DNA of 7,016 nucleotides from Ardenticatenia bacterium (GCA_026983935.1 JALSTC010000781.1:1-7016); one strand, 5' to 3'. Positions 1 to 5,900 are shown, numbered from the stretch's first letter. Translations and numbers: made by a program. The notes: generated by a model from the sequence alone, not told the origin.

Positions 1-264
1 GTCCTGCCGCAGGCGCTCCTGTTCAAGAACATCAAACGCTACATGCGGGCCGCGCTGGCACTGTGGCTGATCACGGCGGTGCTTGGCATCTTCACGTATC
101 TGGTATGGTATGTGCTGCCCGCCCCTGCTGCTGATGCCGTCGCACCTCCTGCCACGCAGGAAGTCGCGCCGGCTGCTGTGCCAGAAACGCCACCGCCGAG
201 CATTCAGCCGGAAGCGACACAGGAGGTGCAGCCGCCAGAGGTGACAGAAGAGAGCAGTGGCTGA
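1..264 (+). CDS. 3' end of a membrane protein with a Pro-rich C-terminal tail
   Basis: The frame is open from base 1, so this is the last 87 codons of a gene that begins outside the window. The ATG at 43 is probably internal, because the in-frame sequence before it (ending FKNIKRY) continues as a basic pre-membrane segment. Residues about 17-39 form one hydrophobic helix rich in Trp, Leu and Ile (ending LVWYVLP). Basic residues K9, K12, R13 and R16 precede it, which suggests a cytoplasmic N-side and an outward-facing tail. The last 45 or so residues are Pro/Ala/Glu/Val rich and likely disordered, with the word ATQEV at 51-55 and again at 72-76. The spacing of Arg, Trp, Gly and Tyr in the helix resembles the C-terminal helix of DUF420-type membrane proteins, but this is only an impression from a fragment. 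Function unknown. The stop TGA is at 262-264 and I see no clear terminator after it. Confidence 0.6.
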   Translation, partial: VLPQALLFKNIKRYMRAALALWLITAVLGIFTYLVWYVLPAPAADAVAPPATQEVAPAAVPETPPPSIQPEATQEVQPPEVTEESSG

Positions 265-305
265 CCGGCGCGAGTCAAGCACCCGCCCCGGCATTTTCGA
301 ATTGT

Positions 306-317
306 TGGCAAATGCCA
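306..317. promoter_or_regulatory. Perfect short palindrome upstream of clpB
   Basis: TGGCA-AA-TGCCA is a perfect inverted repeat with 5-bp arms, lying about 115 bp upstream of the clpB start in the gap after the preceding gene. Its left arm overlaps TTGGCA (305-310), which resembles a -35 hexamer. No convincing -10 lies 16-18 bp downstream; the nearest AT-rich word is TCTAAT at 331-336, 20 bp away. It could be an operator half-set or chance. It does not match CIRCE (HrcA), HAIR (HspR) or CtsR heat-shock operators. Confidence 0.25.
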
Positions 318-358
318 TATCCTACGTGTCTCTAATGCTCTACTGATGCGTTTCATAT

Positions 359-421
359 ACTCCCCCATTAAGATGATTGCAAGCTGTAGAGAACAGTGAT
401 GGAAATCTCATGAGGGGGAGT
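359..421 (+). promoter_or_regulatory. Inverted repeat that would pair with the clpB Shine-Dalgarno
   Basis: ACTCCCCC at 359-366 is the exact reverse complement of GGGGGAGT at 414-421, giving 8 bp with a 47-nt loop. The right arm is the core of the clpB ribosome binding region (GAGGGGGAG, 412-420), which sits 11 nt before the ATG at 432. If the transcript starts upstream of 359, this stem would hide the ribosome binding site, as in an RNA thermometer, a plausible device for a heat-shock gene. Against this, TATACT at 356-361 looks like a -10 hexamer. If it is one, RNA starts near 368 and the stem cannot form. No good -35 matches that -10. Confidence 0.3.
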
Positions 422-431
422 TATTAAACCT

Positions 432-3038
432 ATGGATCTCAATCGTTTTACAACAAAAGCACAGGAGGCTGTCCTGGCAGCACAACGCCAGGCGATGGAA
501 GCCGGACATCCAGAAATCTTGCCGGCGCATATTCTCTGGGCGCTGCTGACGCAGTCAGAGGGTGTTGTGCCGGAAGTCGTCGCCAAGATCGGCGGACGGC
601 CTGAGGCACTGCTTGCTGAAGTCCAGACCATGCTGGATGGTCAGCCGCGTGTCAGCGGTGCCAGCGGCCAGATCGGGCTTTCCCGTGCGGCGCTGGATGT
701 GCTGACCCGTGCGGAGCAGGAAGCCCGCCAGATGCGCGATGAATACGTCAGCACGGAGCATATCCTGCTGGCGCTGACCGAGGACTCCTCGGTTGACGCT
801 TTGCTGGCCCGGCATGGCGTGGATCGTAACAGTGTCCTGCAGGCGTTGACCGCCATTCGTGGTGGGCAGCGCATCACCAGCCAGGACCCGGAATCCACTT
901 TCCAGAGTCTGGAAAAATACGGACGTGACCTGACCGCGCTGGCGCGGCAGGGCAAGCTCGATCCGGTGATCGGGCGCGATGAGGAAATTCGCCGTGTCAT
1001 CCAGGTGCTGAGCCGCCGTACCAAGAATAACCCGGTGTTGATCGGCGAGGCCGGCGTCGGGAAGACGGCCATTGTGGAAGGGCTGGCGCAGCGTATCGTC
1101 AACGGCGATGTGCCGGAAGGCCTGAAAGACAAGCGCATCGTCGCGCTGGATATGGGCAGTCTGGTCGCCGGGGCCAAGTACCGCGGCGAATTCGAGGAGC
1201 GGCTCAAGGCCGTGCTCAAGGAAGTGACCGATGCCGGGGGGCAGATCATCCTTTTCCTGGATGAGCTGCATACCATCGTCGGCGCGGGCGCTGCCGAAGG
1301 CGCGATGGATGCCGGGAACATGCTCAAGCCGATGCTGGCTCGCGGTGAGCTGCACGCCATCGGTGCGACAACGCTCGACGAGTACCGCAAGTATATTGAG
1401 AAAGACGCGGCGCTGGAACGGCGCTTCCAGCCGGTGTTCGTGGACGAGCCGAGCGTGGAGGACACGATCAGCATTCTGCGCGGCCTGAAAGAGCGCTACG
1501 AAGTGCATCACGGCGTTCGCATTCAGGACAGCGCCGTGATCGCGGCGGCGGTGCTCAGTCACCGCTACATCACCGATCGTCAGCTTCCGGACAAGGCCAT
1601 TGACCTGATTGATGAGGCTGCGTCCCGGCTGCGCACCGAGATCGACTCCAAGCCGCAGATTCTTGATGAAGTTGACCGTGCCATCATGCAGCTTGAGATC
1701 GAGCGTGAGGCGCTCAAGAAGGAGCGCGATAAGGCTTCCAAGGAGCGGCTCAAGAAGATCGAGGAAGAGCTGGCCAATCTGCAGGAAGAATCGCGGGCGC
1801 TGACGGCCCGCTGGCAGGCGGAAAAGGAAGCCATCCAGGCCATTCGGGAGACCAAAGCGCAGCTTGACCAGGCTCGTGTGGAGCTGGAGCGTGCGCAGCG
1901 TATGACCGATCTGGAGCAGGCCTCACGTATCCAATACGGCATCATCCCGGAGTTGGAGAAGCAGCTTGCCGAGCAGGAAGCCCGTCTCCGCGAGCTGCAG
2001 GGTGACAATCCCATGCTCAAGGAAGAAGTGGATGCCGATGAGGTGGCGTTGGTCGTTTCCCGCTGGACGGGTATCCCGGTCAGCCGCCTGCTGGAAGGCG
2101 AGGTCGAGAAGCTGCTCAAGATGGAAGAGCGGCTGCATGAGCGCGTTGTGGGGCAGGATGATGCCATCCGCGCCGTGAGCAATGCCGTCCGCCGCAGCCG
2201 GGCCGGGCTGCAGGACCCCAACCGTCCGATGGGTACGTTCTTGTTCCTGGGGCCGACCGGGGTCGGTAAGACCGAGCTGGCGCGGGCGCTGGCCGAATTC
2301 CTCTTCGACTCAGAAGAAGCGATGGTGCGCATTGATATGAGCGAATACGGTGAGCGTCACAGCGTCGCCCGTCTGATTGGTGCGCCGCCCGGCTATGTGG
2401 GCTATGATGAGGGCGGCCAGTTGACGGAAGCGGTGCGTCGTCGTCCGTATTCGGTCGTGCTCTTCGACGAGATCGAAAAAGCGCATCCGGAGGTCTTCAA
2501 CATCTTCCTGCAAGTGCTGGATGAGGGTCGCCTGACCGATGGACATGGCCGCACGGTGGATTTCACCAACACGGTGATCATCATGACCAGCAACATCGGC
2601 AGTCATCTGATCAAGGAAATGGGCGGCGCGGATGATCCGCACGTGCGCGAAGCCATCATGCGCGAGCTGGATAAGCACTTCCGACCGGAGTTCCTGAACC
2701 GCCTGGACGAGGTGATCATCTTCCACAACCTGCAAAAGGAGCACATCCTGCGCATTGTGGACATCCAGATCAAACGGCTGCAGCAGTTGCTGGCTGAGCG
2801 TGAGCTGACGATCAGTCTGAGCGACGCGGCCCGCGAATTCCTGGCCGAGTGCGGTTACGACCCGGTGTTCGGCGCGCGCCCGCTCAAGCGCTGCATCCAG
2901 CGTGAGCTGCAAGACCCGCTGGCGCTGTACATCCTGGAAGGCGAAGTGCGCGACGGCGATCACATCCTGGTGGATGTCGATCCATCCGGCGACAAGCTGA
3001 CCTTCGAAGTCGTTGAGCCGGAAGCTGTGGCCGCATAA
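432..3038 (+). CDS. clpB: ATP-dependent disaggregase ClpB (Hsp100)
   Basis: ClpB is a cytoplasmic hexameric AAA+ machine that pulls polypeptides out of aggregates with DnaK/DnaJ/GrpE. At 868 residues it has the usual full length. The N-terminal Clp repeat domain spans about residues 1-145 (MDLNRFTTKA start). AAA-1 has Walker A GEAGVGKT at 205-212, the substrate pore loop K249-Y250-R251-G252, Walker B D277-E278, and paired arginines R330/R331 as the arginine-finger position. The charged coiled-coil middle domain, about 405-525, is what separates ClpB from ClpA; ClpC has only a short one. AAA-2 has Walker A GPTGVGKT at 607-614, pore loop GYVGYDEGG at 654-662, Walker B D679-E680 and sensor-2 GARPLKR at 814-820. 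I see no IGF/IGL ClpP-docking loop after about 720, so it should act as a disaggregase and not feed ClpP. The start is supported by GAGGGGGAG at 412-420. No CIRCE, HAIR or CtsR box is visible upstream. The gene stands alone and ends at a strong terminator. Confidence 0.98.
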   Translation: MDLNRFTTKAQEAVLAAQRQAMEAGHPEILPAHILWALLTQSEGVVPEVVAKIGGRPEALLAEVQTMLDGQPRVSGASGQIGLSRAALDVLTRAEQEARQMRDEYVSTEHILLALTEDSSVDALLARHGVDRNSVLQALTAIRGGQRITSQDPESTFQSLEKYGRDLTALARQGKLDPVIGRDEEIRRVIQVLSRRTKNNPVLIGEAGVGKTAIVEGLAQRIVNGDVPEGLKDKRIVALDMGSLVAGAKYRGEFEERLKAVLKEVTDAGGQIILFLDELHTIVGAGAAEGAMDAGNMLKPMLARGELHAIGATTLDEYRKYIEKDAALERRFQPVFVDEPSVEDTISILRGLKERYEVHHGVRIQDSAVIAAAVLSHRYITDRQLPDKAIDLIDEAASRLRTEIDSKPQILDEVDRAIMQLEIEREALKKERDKASKERLKKIEEELANLQEESRALTARWQAEKEAIQAIRETKAQLDQARVELERAQRMTDLEQASRIQYGIIPELEKQLAEQEARLRELQGDNPMLKEEVDADEVALVVSRWTGIPVSRLLEGEVEKLLKMEERLHERVVGQDDAIRAVSNAVRRSRAGLQDPNRPMGTFLFLGPTGVGKTELARALAEFLFDSEEAMVRIDMSEYGERHSVARLIGAPPGYVGYDEGGQLTEAVRRRPYSVVLFDEIEKAHPEVFNIFLQVLDEGRLTDGHGRTVDFTNTVIIMTSNIGSHLIKEMGGADDPHVREAIMRELDKHFRPEFLNRLDEVIIFHNLQKEHILRIVDIQIKRLQQLLAERELTISLSDAAREFLAECGYDPVFGARPLKRCIQRELQDPLALYILEGEVRDGDHILVDVDPSGDKLTFEVVEPEAVAA

Positions 3039-3062
3039 GTTGTCTTTCGGGTAGAAAACAGC

Positions 3063-3100
3063 CGGGCGATCCCCGTTTGAGGAGATCGCCCGTTTTTGTT
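3063..3100 (+). terminator. Intrinsic terminator of clpB
   Basis: A perfect 9-bp GC-rich stem, CGGGCGATC (3063-3071) and GATCGCCCG (3084-3092), with a 12-nt loop, is followed directly by TTTTTGTT (3093-3100). It begins 25 bp after the clpB stop. Read on the minus strand, the same stem is followed a few bases later by GCTGTTTTC, a weaker T-run, so it may also stop the convergent prfA-prmC-tsaC transcript. Confidence 0.92.
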
Positions 3101-3143
3101 CCTTGTCTCTTGTCTCTTGTCTCCTGCCCTGCCTCTTGTCTCT
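3101..3143. repeat. Pyrimidine-rich tandem repeat (CTTGTCT units)
   Basis: Three perfect head-to-tail copies of the 7-mer CTTGTCT occupy 3102-3122. Degenerate continuations (CCTGCCC, CCTCTTGTCTCT) follow to 3143. There is no A anywhere in 3101-3143. It lies between the clpB terminator and the 3' end of tsaC and is probably non-coding. The 10-mer TTGTCTCCTG (3117-3126) recurs at 5849-5858 in the other large intergenic region, so this looks like a dispersed intergenic repeat type and not a one-off slippage tract. Function unknown. Confidence 0.7.
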
Positions 3144-3189
3144 GATTTCGGGCACTCGCTCGACGTTGGGCATCGTTTTTGGTGTCAGA

Positions 3190-3807
3190 CTATCCGATCA
3201 CGGCTTTCAGTTCGGCTTCCGTGATCGGCCCTTCCCGCACGATCTGCAATGTGCCGGTCTCGTCGAACGTGATCACGGTGGAGGGGATACCGCCCGGCGC
3301 GGGGCCGTCGTCCATGTAAAGCGCCACTGCCGCGCCAAGCTGCGCGTAGGCTTCCTGTGCCGTCAGCGGATTTGGGCCATCGGAGCGGTTGGCGCTGGTT
3401 ACGGCCAGCGCGCCGCCCATTGCCCGGATGACGGCCCGCGTCAGATCGTGATCGGGCACGCGCACGCCGACCGTCGGCAGCGGGGTGAGAATTTCCGGCA
3501 GATCGGGCGATTTGGGCAGGGCAATGGTCAGCGGGCCGGGCCAGAAAGCCGCCGCCAGACGGTAGATCACTTCCGGCACGTCGGCACAAACGCGCGTGAT
3601 GCGATCGGTATCGCTGAGCAGCAGCGGGATGGGCCTGTCCGGGGGGCGGCCTTTGGCCTCGAACAGGCGGGCGATGGCTTCTTCCGAGTGGACGGAAGCT
3701 GCCACGCCGTAGACGGTGTCCGTCGGCAAGACGACCAGTTCACCACGCTTGAGTGCCTGGTAGGCCAGTGGAACGGTCTTCGGATTCAGGGGGAAAATGC
3801 GGCTCAT
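3190..3807 (-). CDS. tsaC: L-threonylcarbamoyladenylate synthase TsaC (YrdC/Sua5 family)
   Basis: TsaC makes threonylcarbamoyl-AMP from threonine, bicarbonate and ATP. The TsaD/TsaB/TsaE machinery then transfers the threonylcarbamoyl group to A37 of ANN-reading tRNAs (t6A). The 205-residue protein is the short, single-domain form and lacks the C-terminal Sua5 domain. Visible family signatures are LPTDTVYGVA (27-36), KGRPPDRPIP (52-61), FWPGPLT (88-94), VGVRVPDH (113-120) and TSAN (137-140). The usual SANxSG reads SANRSDG here, with Asp where Gly is common. The start is taken at the ATG at 3807, whose A-T-G-A overlaps the prmC stop and which has GGAGGT 6 nt upstream. An in-frame ATG further upstream at 3888 would add 27 Arg/Gly-rich residues read out of frame through prmC and is rejected. 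It is the last gene of the prfA-prmC-tsaC operon. Confidence 0.95.
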   Translation of the reverse strand: MSRIFPLNPKTVPLAYQALKRGELVVLPTDTVYGVAASVHSEEAIARLFEAKGRPPDRPIPLLLSDTDRITRVCADVPEVIYRLAAAFWPGPLTIALPKSPDLPEILTPLPTVGVRVPDHDLTRAVIRAMGGALAVTSANRSDGPNPLTAQEAYAQLGAAVALYMDDGPAPGGIPSTVITFDETGTLQIVREGPITEAELKAVIG

Positions 3808-4658
3808 GGTGTGACCTCCACCACGCGGTCGTGCCCGGCATAGTCTTTGATCACGCGGACGGCCGTGCCGGGGAATGTTTCCCTGCATAGGGTGGCAACT
3901 GCCGCGCCCTGGTCAGCGCCGATCTCCAGCAGCAGACAAAATGCTTCGCCGACTCGCATCACGGCCTGCGCCAACAGCCGCCGGATCAGGGCCAATCCAT
4001 CCGGGCCGCCATTGAGCGCCAGCCGGGGTTCGTGGCGGGCGACGGGCAGCGCGTCCAGATCGTCTGAGGGGATGTAGGGCAGGTTGGCCGCGATCAGGTC
4101 GGGCTGTACGGCCTCAGGCAGGGCAGCCAGCAGATCGCCCTGATGAAAGTACACATCGGTCACGGCCAGACGGCGTGCATTACGCCGGGCCACTTCCAGT
4201 GCAGCAGGGCTGATATCGATGGCATGAACTGCCGCGGCAGGCAGGGCCGCTGCCAGAGAAAGCGCGATTGCGCCGCTGCCAGTGCCTACATCCACCAGCG
4301 TAAGACCCTCGCCATCTGCCGGGTGCCGGTGCGCCCATGCTAGAGCTGCCTCGACGAGATGCTCGGTTTCCGGGCGGGGAATGAGCACATCCGGCGTGAC
4401 GAGGAAGTCATGCAGATAAAAGGCGCGGTGTCCGGTCAGATAGGGGATCGGCACGCCGGCGGCTGCCTGCCGGATTAAGCTGTCGAATTTTGCCGCCTGC
4501 GCCGGTGTCAGGATGTGCTCCGGGTGCGCCAGGAGCGCCGCACGCCCAAGCCCCATCACGTGCCCCAGCAGCAACTGTGCATCCAACTGCGGTGATGCTG
4601 CTGCGTCCAGAGCGCCCACCGCCGCTTGCAGGGCTGTGCCGATGGTTGTCCTGCTCAT
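3804..4658 (-). CDS. prmC: Release factor glutamine N5-methyltransferase PrmC (HemK)
   Basis: PrmC uses S-adenosylmethionine to methylate the Gln of the GGQ motif in class I release factors, which raises termination efficiency. The protein is 284 residues, the normal size. An N-terminal helical recognition domain (about 1-85) includes IPYLTGHRAFY (71-81). The linker VLIPRPETE (91-99) is characteristic of PrmC. The Rossmann methyltransferase fold has the SAM-binding VDVGTGSGAI (122-131), acidic D148, EPRLALNGG (210-218) and a C-terminal DYAGHDRVV (272-280). The catalytic N-P-P-Y motif reads N-L-P-Y (192-195); the substrate-binding Asn and Tyr are kept. I chose the ATG at 4658 because it follows the prfA stop by 1 nt. 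The in-frame ATG at 4733 would add 25 residues overlapping prfA and not typical of the family. There is only a weak Shine-Dalgarno (GAAG), so translation probably depends on ribosomes finishing prfA. Confidence 0.95.
   Translation of the reverse strand: MSRTTIGTALQAAVGALDAAASPQLDAQLLLGHVMGLGRAALLAHPEHILTPAQAAKFDSLIRQAAAGVPIPYLTGHRAFYLHDFLVTPDVLIPRPETEHLVEAALAWAHRHPADGEGLTLVDVGTGSGAIALSLAAALPAAAVHAIDISPAALEVARRNARRLAVTDVYFHQGDLLAALPEAVQPDLIAANLPYIPSDDLDALPVARHEPRLALNGGPDGLALIRRLLAQAVMRVGEAFCLLLEIGADQGAAVATLCRETFPGTAVRVIKDYAGHDRVVEVTP
3814..3819 (-). promoter_or_regulatory. Ribosome binding site of tsaC inside prmC
   Basis: On the minus strand GGAGGT (complement of ACCTCC, 3814-3819) lies 6 nt before the tsaC ATG at 3807, within the last codons of prmC (encoding VVEVTP). 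This near-ideal site, together with the 4-bp ATGA overlap, fixes the tsaC start and indicates coupled but independently strong initiation. Confidence 0.8.
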
Positions 4659-4659
4659 C

Positions 4660-5721
4660 TCACGCTTCAGCCAGCCGCTCTGCCTGTTCACGGGTGGCAA
4701 GTTCATCAATGAACATGTCGAGGTCACCCTCAAGCACGCCGGAGAGATTGTGGCTGCTCAGGTTGATCCGGTGATCGGTGACGCGATTCTGTGGAAAATT
4801 GTATGTGCGGATTTTTTCGCTGCGTTCGCCCGTGCCCACCTGGCTGCGCCGCTCGGAATCCTGGGCTTCACGGCGGCGTCGCTCCTCGATATCATACAGC
4901 CGCGCCCGCAGGATGTTCATTGCGCGGAGCCGGTTCTGTGTCTGGCTGCGCTCATCCTGGCAGGTGACGACGATCCCGGTCGGTTTGTGGGTGATGCGCA
5001 CTGCGGTTTCATTCTTCTGGACATTCTGGCCGCCTGCACCTGCGCTGCGATAGGTGTCAATTTGCAGGTCATTGGGATTGATGTCGATCTCCACGTCATC
5101 AATTTCGGCCAGCACGGCGACGGTTGCGGTGCTGGTGTGGATGCGGCCCTGACTCTCGGTGATGGGCACGCGCTGAACGCGGTGCACGCCGCTTTCGTAC
5201 TTGAGGCGGCTGTATGCGCCGCGTCCTTTGATCTCGAAGATCACTTCTTTGAAGCCGCCCACACCCGTTTCGTTGCTGCTGAGGATGGTCGTTTTCCAGC
5301 CATGCTTTTCGGCATAGCGCGTGTACATGCGGTATAGGTCTGCCGCAAAGAGGGCGGCTTCTTCGCCGCCCGTCCCGGCGCGGATTTCCATGATCACGTT
5401 CTTGTCGTCGCGCGGGTCTTTGGGCAGCAGCATCTGCTTGAGGCGCTCTTCCAGCTCCGTCCGCCGGGCTTCCAGGGTATCTATCTCGCTGGCCGCCAGC
5501 TCCACCATTTCCGGATCATCCGCGTCCAGCAATGAGCGAGATTCTTCCAGTTCCGCCAGTACACGCTTGTATTCGCGGTAGCCCTGGATGATGTTTTCCA
5601 GATTGGCCTTTTCCTGTGCCAGTTCGGCCACGCGGTTGTAGTCCATCGCGATTTCCGGGTCGGACATCAGGCGTTCGATCTCGTTGTACCGCTCTTCAAT
5701 GCCCGCCAGTTTTTCCAACAT
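4660..5721 (-). CDS. prfA: Peptide chain release factor 1
   Basis: RF1 reads UAA and UAG in the ribosomal A site and triggers hydrolysis of peptidyl-tRNA. The 353 residues fit the family (about 355-360). A helical, charged N-terminal domain covers about 1-100, with the conserved EIRAGTGGEEA at 112-122. Domain 2 has the PxT anticodon-like tripeptide as P186-I187-T188 in RVPITESQGRIHTS, which identifies RF1 rather than RF2 (SPF). The catalytic GGQ is at 230-232 in AGAGGQNVQKNETAVR, and Q232 is the target of PrmC encoded next door. NFPQNRVTDHRI (308-319) is the conserved C-terminal signature. I see no programmed frameshift, as expected for RF1. The start at 5721 has GGAAGGGG 7 nt upstream. It is the first gene of the operon, transcribed from the promoter at 5813-5841 through a structured leader. 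Confidence 0.98.
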   Translation of the reverse strand: MLEKLAGIEERYNEIERLMSDPEIAMDYNRVAELAQEKANLENIIQGYREYKRVLAELEESRSLLDADDPEMVELAASEIDTLEARRTELEERLKQMLLPKDPRDDKNVIMEIRAGTGGEEAALFAADLYRMYTRYAEKHGWKTTILSSNETGVGGFKEVIFEIKGRGAYSRLKYESGVHRVQRVPITESQGRIHTSTATVAVLAEIDDVEIDINPNDLQIDTYRSAGAGGQNVQKNETAVRITHKPTGIVVTCQDERSQTQNRLRAMNILRARLYDIEERRRREAQDSERRSQVGTGERSEKIRTYNFPQNRVTDHRINLSSHNLSGVLEGDLDMFIDELATREQAERLAEA

Positions 5722-5728
5722 CTTTCAA

Positions 5729-5769
5729 CCCCTTCCGGGACACACAAAGCCCCCTCAAAGGCGAAGGGG
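5729..5769 (-). promoter_or_regulatory. prfA Shine-Dalgarno with complementary upstream segment
   Basis: The prfA ribosome binding site is GGAAGGGG on the minus strand (complement of 5729-5736). Seven of its bases, GAAGGGG, are exactly complementary to CCCCTTC in the leader (complement of 5763-5769), about 27 nt upstream in the RNA. That segment is also the 5' arm of the hairpin at 5749-5770, so the two pairings exclude each other. Whether a switch operates is inference. Confidence 0.35.
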
Positions 5770-5770
5770 C
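5749..5770 (-). terminator. Terminator-like hairpin in the prfA leader (possible attenuator)
   Basis: On the minus strand GCCCCTTC pairs with GAGGGGGC (8 bp including one G-T) around the hexaloop GCCTTT, followed by TTTGTGTG. The stem is stable, but the T-run is short and broken. It lies between the proposed prfA promoter and the prfA start. The upstream neighbour is divergent, so it cannot be the end of another gene on this strand. The plausible roles are a leader attenuator, an RNA-stability hairpin, or part of a ribosome-binding-site switch. On the plus strand the stem is followed by AACGC and would not terminate. Confidence 0.45.
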
Positions 5771-5812
5771 AACGCTTCCTTAAGACCACCGGGAGCCGAT
5801 TATTCGAGTGTC

Positions 5813-5841
5813 AGTATAGCGCACCTGCTGTCCGCCGTCCA
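5813..5841 (-). promoter_or_regulatory. Sigma-70-like promoter of the prfA operon
   Basis: On the minus strand the -35 TGGACG (complement of 5836-5841) and the -10 TATACT (complement of 5813-5818) are separated by exactly 17 bp; they match the consensus at 4/6 and 5/6. Transcription would start near 5806 and give a leader of about 85 nt containing the hairpin at 5749-5770. This would serve prfA, prmC and tsaC. Confidence 0.6.
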
Positions 5842-5848
5842 GTAGCGA

Positions 5849-5869
5849 TTGTCTCCTGTCTCCGTCTCC
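5849..5869. repeat. Second pyrimidine-rich intergenic repeat (GTCTCC units)
   Basis: GTCTCC occurs three times (5851-5856, 5858-5863, 5864-5869), the first two separated by one T. The 10-mer TTGTCTCCTG at 5849-5858 is identical, in the same orientation, to 3117-3126 beside clpB. It sits between the divergent prfA and oxidoreductase promoters and is probably non-coding. The rest of the 284-bp divergent gap holds the two promoters, the prfA leader hairpin and the short leader of the oxidoreductase gene; I see no RNA gene in it. Confidence 0.55.
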
Positions 5870-5900
5870 ATTTTCTCGCTTCCAGAAAGACGCAGTTGAT

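Noticed and set aside
356..361. TATACT as a housekeeping -10 for clpB.
   Set aside because: All spacings from 15 to 19 bp give poor -35 hexamers and there is no extended TG, so I did not list it as a promoter, though it remains the main alternative to the leader-stem idea.
363..370. CCCCATTA resembles the -10 element of sigma-32 heat-shock promoters (CCCCATNT) upstream of clpB.
   Set aside because: No CTTGAA-like -35 lies at the required distance, and sigma-32 is essentially a proteobacterial factor, which the rest of the window does not suggest.
555..1562. Long minus-strand frames (335, 277, 250 and 287 codons) opposite clpB.
   Set aside because: They are antisense shadows of a well-conserved gene in GC-rich DNA, with Arg/Ser-rich or His-rich composition and no recognisable domains.
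3101..3143. A CRISPR array, suggested by regular short repeats.
   Set aside because: The units are 7 bp with no spacers, which makes this a simple tandem repeat.
4513..5337. A 274-codon plus-strand frame opposite prfA and prmC.
   Set aside because: It is antisense to clearly real genes, spans their junction, and has no ribosome site or family motif.
5722..5806. A T-box or other known riboswitch in the prfA leader, suggested by GGTGG before a GGGGC hairpin.
   Set aside because: The conserved T-box sequence around GGGTGGNACCGCG is absent, the leader is too short, and no specifier stem is seen.
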